From Paracoccus sp. MBLB3053 (GTDB lineage Bacteria > Pseudomonadota > Alphaproteobacteria > Rhodobacterales > Rhodobacteraceae): a stretch of 37,500 nt of DNA. This document shows, piece by piece, positions 31,110 through 37,500 of this stretch; within the stretch, counting starts at the first letter, position 1; each line of letters begins with the position of its first letter. A model generated the notes under the pieces. That model was given only the letters and a program-made list of their open reading frames with translations, was not told the origin of the DNA and searched no databases. The translations under genes were made by a program, and so were the position numbers. The DNA lies in contig NZ_JAVQLW010000005.1 of the NCBI RefSeq assembly GCF_031822435.1, positions 1-37,500 of the forward strand, written 5' to 3'.

Positions 31110-31703
31110 TTATGGCGCAGGCTGGGGATAGATGAAACCATCCACCGGATAAGCTGCTCCCAAATGACCGGGCACGCTCTCGAGCCTCACCGAAGACCAA
31201 TCGTTCTTCGCGGAAACGTCTACGGCGGCCATGTCAATCGAGACCGTGTTCCGGCGCCAGTTCGCATGACTCACCAGCACCTTGCGTTCTGAAATCACTT
31301 TCGAGACGACAGCGACATGGCCATTTGGGTTCTTCCGTGTCGCCTTGAAGGACATTACCGCAGCAGGAGTTGGGGTCGTCCCGCGGGCGTAGTGTCCCTT
31401 GGCGTTGCCCCACCATTCCTTGGCATTGCCCATGAGTTGGACACCGCTCAAAGTCCGCGCGAACGGGACGCACCAGACCCTCGTTCCGTGGGTTTGCTTT
31501 GTTTTCACTTCGAGTAGGGCCAGCGACATCCGCTCCGGTGAGATCCGCCCCAGCGATACATCGCTGTGCTTGCTGATCTTCGCGCCCATTTCGACGCCAG
31601 ATGAAGATTGAGCGCGCTGCGCGGCTTGCTCGGAGCAGCCTGCAAGCATCATGCACACTGCGATGCCTGCAATGCAGGCGCGCCTGCTTGCCCAATCCAT
31701 CAT
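31110..31703 (-). CDS. CHAP-domain lipoprotein, putative peptidoglycan hydrolase
   Basis: A 197-residue lipoprotein: signal with lipobox MLAGC (Cys23 lipidated), a linker of about 45 residues, then a CHAP (NlpC/P60-like) amidase/peptidase domain. The nucleophile is in RVWCVPFARTLSG (Cys78), the catalytic His in NPNGHVAVV (His129), and a polar residue follows in VSHANW. CHAP enzymes cut peptide bonds or amides in peptidoglycan, here at the periplasmic face of a membrane. It stands alone, 120 bp past the terminator of the catabolic operon, on the opposite strand; DNA upstream of it is decayed. Confidence 0.82.
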   Translation of the reverse strand: MMDWASRRACIAGIAVCMMLAGCSEQAAQRAQSSSGVEMGAKISKHSDVSLGRISPERMSLALLEVKTKQTHGTRVWCVPFARTLSGVQLMGNAKEWWGNAKGHYARGTTPTPAAVMSFKATRKNPNGHVAVVSKVISERKVLVSHANWRRNTVSIDMAAVDVSAKNDWSSVRLESVPGHLGAAYPVDGFIYPQPAP

Positions 31704-31967
31704 CTGTCCCTGCCTCTCGTTCGTTTTTTATGGGTCGCACTTTGTCGGCCTGTGCTTTCTTAGCCCTGACGAAGTTGAGGCGGCAATCGCGCAGTTCCGA
31801 GGACGCGGTCTCATCGGCGCTAACTTGCCAACAGCCATGTCAAACCGGCATAAACCTTCTTGGGCAAATCGCCCTGGGCCGGGCCGCACCAGAGAACCTT
31901 GCGCGCCATCGTCGCAGGATCTCCGGACCAAGCCTACACGAGCGGTTCGTCGATGCCGACAAGGCGT

Positions 31968-32228
31968 CTACAGGGCTTCCGCAACGGTGCCTTTGAAAAT
32001 ATTGCAGTCGCCCCTGGTGATCATCGGCCGGAGACCTGCGGGTATACGTGGGTTGGGACATGCCCCGCGCAGGCACCGGATCATCGCACCCTTGAAGCCG
32101 GTCGGACCGCAAATGAAGTAATCCGCGATCTTCGGGTCGCCGATCTTGACCAGCCCTTCCGGCGGGATCCGACTGCCATGTGCGCTCGGCCTCGGTTTCC
32201 AGGACGTCGCAGTAGGCATGGCTCTCAT
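31968..32228 (-). pseudogene. Remnant of a ferredoxin-reductase/flavohaemoprotein-type oxidoreductase
   Basis: The frame contains IADYFICGPTGFKGAMIRCL, the NAD-binding tail motif (CGPxxFM) of the FNR superfamily, followed by a decayed C-terminus. An overlapping frame just upstream (HAYCDVLETEAERTW) fits the strand before this motif, so a frameshift has occurred. The FAD-binding half is not recognisable. The gene is broken; its original partner is unclear. Confidence 0.5.
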
Positions 32229-32329
32229 CGGCCAAGGTCATTTGTCGATCATGCATGGCGTAATGGCGCTTCCAGGAAAGACAAGTCGGCCACGCTGCCC
32301 GATGCCCCCATCCCCAACGAATTCCGCGC

Positions 32330-32479
32330 ATGCGCGAGGCAGCAACGCTGATTCTTGGCGCGGCATGGCTTGCCATGCCCGAAGCACTCCGCGATCTGGA
32401 AAGCGGCAGCCTGGTCCGGCTGCCGGCGGCTGATCTCGCCATTGTGCCAAAGCTCGGCGCAACCATGGCGCGACTGTGA
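32330..32479 (+). pseudogene. Possible LysR-type regulator C-terminal remnant
   Basis: A 49-residue frame reads LGAAWLAMPEALRDLESGSL followed by VRLPAA, which resembles the LysR effector-domain block GLGIALLPxxLVxxDLxSGxLVRL. No helix-turn-helix and no rest of the domain are found upstream. The stretch 31704-32584 otherwise holds nothing I can identify apart from the reductase remnant on the other strand. Confidence 0.3.
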
Positions 32480-32584
32480 TCGAAACACGGACAGCCCGCG
32501 GAACCGTTCACCGCCACGGACCTTTCCATTATTCTCGCCCGCCGATTGTGAGACAATGGCGGCGTAGGCTCACGTCGGGACGCG

Positions 32585-34213
32585 ATGACTTCTCTAGAGA
32601 TCTTTCTCCAATTGGCCGGTGCGGTCGCTCTCCTGCTGTTTGGGCTCGGGCTTGTGCGCGACGGCATGCTCGAGGCCTTTGGTCTGCGCATGAAGATCAT
32701 ACTTGGCATCGGCACAAAGACAGGCCTGCGCGCCTTCGGTGCCGGGCTGGTCGCAACGCTTGGCCTGCAGTCGTCCACGGCATCGGCGCTGCTCACCGCC
32801 TCTTTCGTCGATCGCGAGATGATCGGCAACCGGTCCGCCCAGATCGTGCTGCTCGGCGCGAATGTCGGAACCGCTCTGACGGCCGTGATCGTCTCGAGCC
32901 AGACCGGCCACCTGGCCCCAATGCTGATCCTGCCCGGCTATCTGTTACGGCGGCGCGGTGGGGCCATATGCAGCGGGATTGGCGCCGCGCTGATCGGGCT
33001 AGGGTTGATGCTGATCTCTCTGACCCTCTTGGAACATGCCACGCTTCCCATCCGCGAATCCGCTGAATTGGCAGCATTTCTGCCGCTCCTGGACAAATCA
33101 TGGCCGATGGCGCTGGCCTTCTCGGCCATTATCGCGCTGCTTTGCTCGTCTTCTCTGGCAGCCGTGCTGCTGATCGCGTCGCTGGGCCTTCCGGCGGCGC
33201 TGACCGTGGTGATGGTTCTCGGGGCAAACCTGGGCGGTGCGATCTCGGCCATGCTGGCGAGTTCCGGCCTTGGCGTTGCGGCCAGACGCGTGACGGCTGG
33301 CAACTTCGTCGTACGGGCTGTCGGGGCATTGATTTCAATGCCGCTTGCGGGCCAGCTGGCATCACTTCTCGGCGGATTGCCTCTGCATTTCACGAGTATC
33401 GCGGTCGAGGCGCATCTTTCCTTCAACCTGTTTCTTGCTGCCCTCATATGGCCTTTCATCGGCCCGATATGCGCGCTGTTGGCAAAGCTGGTTCCTGCGG
33501 AAGAGGTTGCTCAGGTCGCTGCTCAACAATGGCTGGACGAGACGGCTTTGGAAACTCCGCTGCTTGCCCTGACCGGTGCGCGTCGAGAGGTGCTGGCAAT
33601 TGGCGACAGCATCGAGCGGATGCTGGCTCAGACGAGAACTGCCTTTCGCAAGAACGAAAGCAGCCCACTCGCCGAGGTCGCAGCACTGGAGCAGCAGGTC
33701 GATCGAAGACAGCATCTGGTCAAGGATTATCTGTCTCGCCTCGGCGGTACGGCGACCGAGGCCGAGAGGCGCAGCACCATCGAAATCCTCGATTACGTCA
33801 TCAACCTCGAACATATCGGGGATATCATCGACAAGGGCCTTGGCCCCGAAGTCCGCAAAAAGATCCATCTGAGCCTGCGCTTTTCCGAGGCCGGGTACCG
33901 CGAGCTCGACGCCCTGTTTCTGATGACGCAGGAAAATCTGCGCTTGGCCCAGACTGTTTTCATGACGCGCGACCGAGAGATGGCACGGCGATTGATCGAG
34001 TTGAAGGTCGATATCCGTCATCATGAACGCCAATCCGCACAGCGCCATCTGATCCGCTTGCGCGAGGGACAAAGCGAGAGCCGCGAGACCTCCTCGCTGC
34101 ATCTCGATCTGCTGCGCGACCTGAAACGGATCAACTCCCATGCTATCTCGGTGGCACATCCAATCCTCGACGAGGAGGGGTTGCTGTTCGAAAGCAGGCT
34201 GCGCGTGCCCTGA
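32585..34213 (+). CDS. Na/Pi cotransporter family protein with PhoU-like tail
   Basis: A 542-residue inner-membrane protein. Residues about 1-300 form two inverted membrane repeats, each with the family's serine-rich motif: LGLQSSTASALL in the first and LLCSSSLAAVLL in the second, where the usual Gln is Cys. Residues about 330-530 are a helical PhoU-like domain (LDYVINLEHIGDIIDKGL). Relatives (YjbB, NptA) move phosphate with sodium, often outward when phosphate is in excess. The first motif and length are normal. ATG 32585 is used; no obvious operon partner is present. Confidence 0.88.
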   Translation: MTSLEIFLQLAGAVALLLFGLGLVRDGMLEAFGLRMKIILGIGTKTGLRAFGAGLVATLGLQSSTASALLTASFVDREMIGNRSAQIVLLGANVGTALTAVIVSSQTGHLAPMLILPGYLLRRRGGAICSGIGAALIGLGLMLISLTLLEHATLPIRESAELAAFLPLLDKSWPMALAFSAIIALLCSSSLAAVLLIASLGLPAALTVVMVLGANLGGAISAMLASSGLGVAARRVTAGNFVVRAVGALISMPLAGQLASLLGGLPLHFTSIAVEAHLSFNLFLAALIWPFIGPICALLAKLVPAEEVAQVAAQQWLDETALETPLLALTGARREVLAIGDSIERMLAQTRTAFRKNESSPLAEVAALEQQVDRRQHLVKDYLSRLGGTATEAERRSTIEILDYVINLEHIGDIIDKGLGPEVRKKIHLSLRFSEAGYRELDALFLMTQENLRLAQTVFMTRDREMARRLIELKVDIRHHERQSAQRHLIRLREGQSESRETSSLHLDLLRDLKRINSHAISVAHPILDEEGLLFESRLRVP

Positions 34214-34682
34214 ACGCAGCCTGCCGCTGCAGCAGCGAGCATTGGCCCCACGGGTCAGCTGGTTTTCCTGATCAACGCGCCTTCGAGCAGCTTCGTCAGC
34301 ACTCTCACTCGCGAAGGTTTCGAGGATTTTGTCGCGGATCTCGATCCGGATACCATCGTTATCTTCCTGATGATGGTCGAGGATGCCGTCAGCCACCATT
34401 ACATGGCGGGAACGGCGGCCGGTCGCGTCGCGTCGCGGCGGCCCCCGTCGAAGGCATCTACGACACACGTTCATCGGCCTTGGCCCGTTCGATGGGCAGG
34501 TCGAAGCGTTTCGGGACATGGGTTTCGGGACATAGGCGTTGCGATGGCGGAGCGGATGATCGAGTTGCTCGTCGGTTCGATCGTCCAACCGATCATCTCG
34601 CCCATCACGTCGCATCCACTGATCGGCTGGCAGCAGCTTCGTCGTTTCGGAATCGACGACGCGCTGCTGCCAGCCTAAACCG
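34214..34682. other. Decayed intergenic DNA, no gene assigned
   Basis: About 470 bp with only short frames. Peptides such as LVFLINAPSSSFVSTLTREG and MIELLVGSIVQPIISPITSH look protein-like but match nothing I recognise, and they are in different frames. Probably the front part of the degraded gene that follows. Confidence 0.35.
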
Positions 34683-34867
34683 TGCTGATCAATTACAATC
34701 CGCCGCCCTGGGAACGCTACTGGCACTGGATGCTGCTGGCCTTGCCACGTTGCTGCTGCAAACCAACCTGATCGGCCTTCTGATTGTGCAGAATCGCCGC
34801 CACGCGCGGGCCGATCGGCTGGCCCGCGATCATCGGCTGGACCTGGCGCTTGCGGCCTGGTCGTCTT
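34683..34867 (+). pseudogene. DUF1003-like membrane protein remnant
   Basis: Two frames joined by one shift read NPPPWERYWHWMLLA and then ATLLLQTNLIGLLIVQNRRH, continuing ARADRLARDHRLDLALAA. This follows the DUF1003 pattern (P-x-PF...LLxxxA...QNRQAERDRLRAEHDYEVNLKAE). The frameshift lies in the CTGCTGGCC region near 34735. The remaining gene is absent. Confidence 0.35.
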
Positions 34868-34961
34868 GTCATGGTCTATCCCTCGTTGGCAGCATCATGC
34901 TGCGTTCGCGCGGAAAATCCACTTACGCCCGTTGTTCAGTTTTCTGGGGCCGCGTCTCATC
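34862..34961 (+). repeat. Dispersed repeat, copy 2
   Basis: Inverted relative to copy 1 at 2236-2334. The 20-base identical core GCAGCATCATGCTGCGTTCG is at 34889-34908, followed by a shared ATCCACTTA block. It is wedged between the DUF1003-like remnant and the C-terminal stub of an IS3 transposase. Confidence 0.6.
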
Positions 34962-35001
34962 GCGGAGCCATTTGAAGATCAGATTGGTATTCACCGCTTA
35001 G

Positions 35002-35217
35002 GGGCGCACCGCCCGGGCCACGCTCGCGGCCTGGCGCAAGGACTACAACACCGAACGCCCGCACGCCCGCCTCGGCTGGCAGACACCTGCCGAGTTCGCC
35101 CAGACCTTCACCCCGCAACGGGATCGGACACTGCGCAACCCGCAAAGCTCCGTGCCGGCCCCCGTTGCCGAGCCAGCCCAAACTCAAACCCGGAGCCTGG
35201 CTCACGCTTGGATAAAA
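35002..35217 (+). pseudogene. IS3-family OrfB transposase, C-terminal stub
   Basis: The frame reads LAAWRKDYNTERPHARLGWQ, then TPAEFAQTFTPQRDRTLRN and a proline-rich tail ending TRSLAHAW. This is the integrase-core C-terminus of IS3-family OrfB (WRxDYNxxRPHSxLGxxTPAEFA). The upstream catalytic part is missing and a stop (TAG at 34999-35001) closes the frame in front. It complements in kind the N-terminal stub at 2409-2564. Confidence 0.75.
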
Positions 35218-35280
35218 TTCGGAGGCAACGTCAGGAGCACTTTTCCTGGTGTTGGGCCGAATTCCCTCGAACGCGGAGAT

Positions 35281-35299
35281 CGCCCCTTGGGGCGTTTTT
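35281..35299 (+). terminator. Intrinsic terminator facing the rRNA operon
   Basis: CGCCC-CTTG-GGGCG-TTTTT. The T-run lies on the plus strand, so it stops transcripts coming from the IS3 remnant side before they run antisense into the tRNA and rRNA genes. It does not serve the minus-strand operon. Confidence 0.65.
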
Positions 35300-35322
35300 G
35301 GTGTATTGATGTATTTTGATTT

Positions 35323-35400
<78 letters not shown>

Positions 35401-35458
35401 CCGTTTTGCCTGGTTTTCGGCGTTTTTTCATCGTTTTGAGAGAACCGTTTCTTTCCAG

Positions 35459-35574
35459 GTCTGGCGGTGACCTACTCTCCCACGTCTTGAGACGCAGTAC
35501 CATTGGCGCGACGGCACTTAACGGCCGAGTTCGGGATGGGATCGGGTGTTTTGCTCGTGCTTTGGCCACCAGAC
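35459..35574 (-). rRNA. rrf: 5S ribosomal RNA
   Basis: 116 nt. The minus strand starts GTCTGGTGGCCAAAGCACGA and ends GTAGGTCACCGCCAGAC, with the first and last bases pairing as helix I. It contains the conserved CCCGATCCCATCCCGAACTC block. Confidence 0.96.
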
Positions 35575-35674
35575 CGGGAAAGAAACGGATCGGCGTTACC
35601 CTTTGCAGGGTTTCGGTTGTCCAAGGATGCTTTTGGAAGCGTGACAGATTGATCTGTCTTCTTCCGGATCAAAT

Positions 35675-37500
<1,826 letters not shown>

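Noticed and set aside
33362..34726. A 454-codon minus-strand frame
   Set aside because: Shadow of the PhoU-like tail of the Na/Pi transporter extended into decayed DNA; no family pattern.

Overview
The window is high-GC alphaproteobacterial DNA that looks most like Rhodobacteraceae, probably Paracoccus. Evidence for this: the rRNA order 23S-5S-initiator tRNA, an extra hairpin in the 23S gene at a site where Rhodobacter rRNA is known to be cut, TRAP transporters, DUF2218 and DUF3500 genes, and IS3/IS91 remnants. It has no CRISPR array and no complete mobile element.

Layout. (a) 1-2091: a DPM1/ArnC-type glycosyltransferase and a sensor histidine kinase. (b) 2092-2640: an insertion-sequence graveyard with the N-terminal stub of an IS3 OrfB and one copy of a roughly 100-bp dispersed repeat. 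(c) 2614-5635: an iron island made of isochorismate synthase, a free-standing VibH-like condensation enzyme and a DUF2218 protein, flanked by two matching 16-bp boxes. (d) 6012-10123: a TetR regulator, a Tat-exported esterase, a Sel1-repeat gene broken by one amber codon, a small secreted protein, then the wreck of a DHA2-type MFS exporter abutting an IS91-family remnant. (e) 10172-11512: a YqjI-like PadR repressor fused in one frame to a YqjH-like ferric-siderophore reductase, behind a perfect palindromic operator.

(f) 11516-30951: a large aromatic catabolic island. The minus strand carries MFS, PhzS-like flavin monooxygenase, ACMSD-like amidohydrolase, FAA hydrolase and TRAP DctP-DctQ-DctM; then dienelactone hydrolase, SDR and an NTF2-like protein; then GntR, IclR and a type I extradiol dioxygenase. 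The plus strand carries a CHMI isomerase (HpaF), and then DUF3500, aldehyde dehydrogenase, FAA hydrolase, HpaH, HpaI and an outer-membrane channel. The lower half reads as homoprotocatechuate meta-cleavage (ring opening, semialdehyde oxidation, isomerisation and decarboxylation, hydration, aldol cleavage to pyruvate and succinic semialdehyde). HpaBC is absent. The upper half, with DUF3500, a PhzS-like monooxygenase, an amidohydrolase lacking two expected metal ligands and an SDR lacking the Tyr/Lys pair, does not match a pathway I know, so the growth substrate is open. Four copies of a TTCAYATTGCG motif, three of them between genes, suggest a common IclR-type regulon.

(g) 31110-35220: a CHAP-domain lipoprotein, remnants of a reductase and possibly a LysR gene, a Na/Pi cotransporter, and more decayed DNA with the second copy of the repeat and the C-terminal stub of an IS3 OrfB. 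(h) 35324-37500: the 3' end of an rRNA operon on the minus strand (23S partial, 5S, tRNA-fMet).
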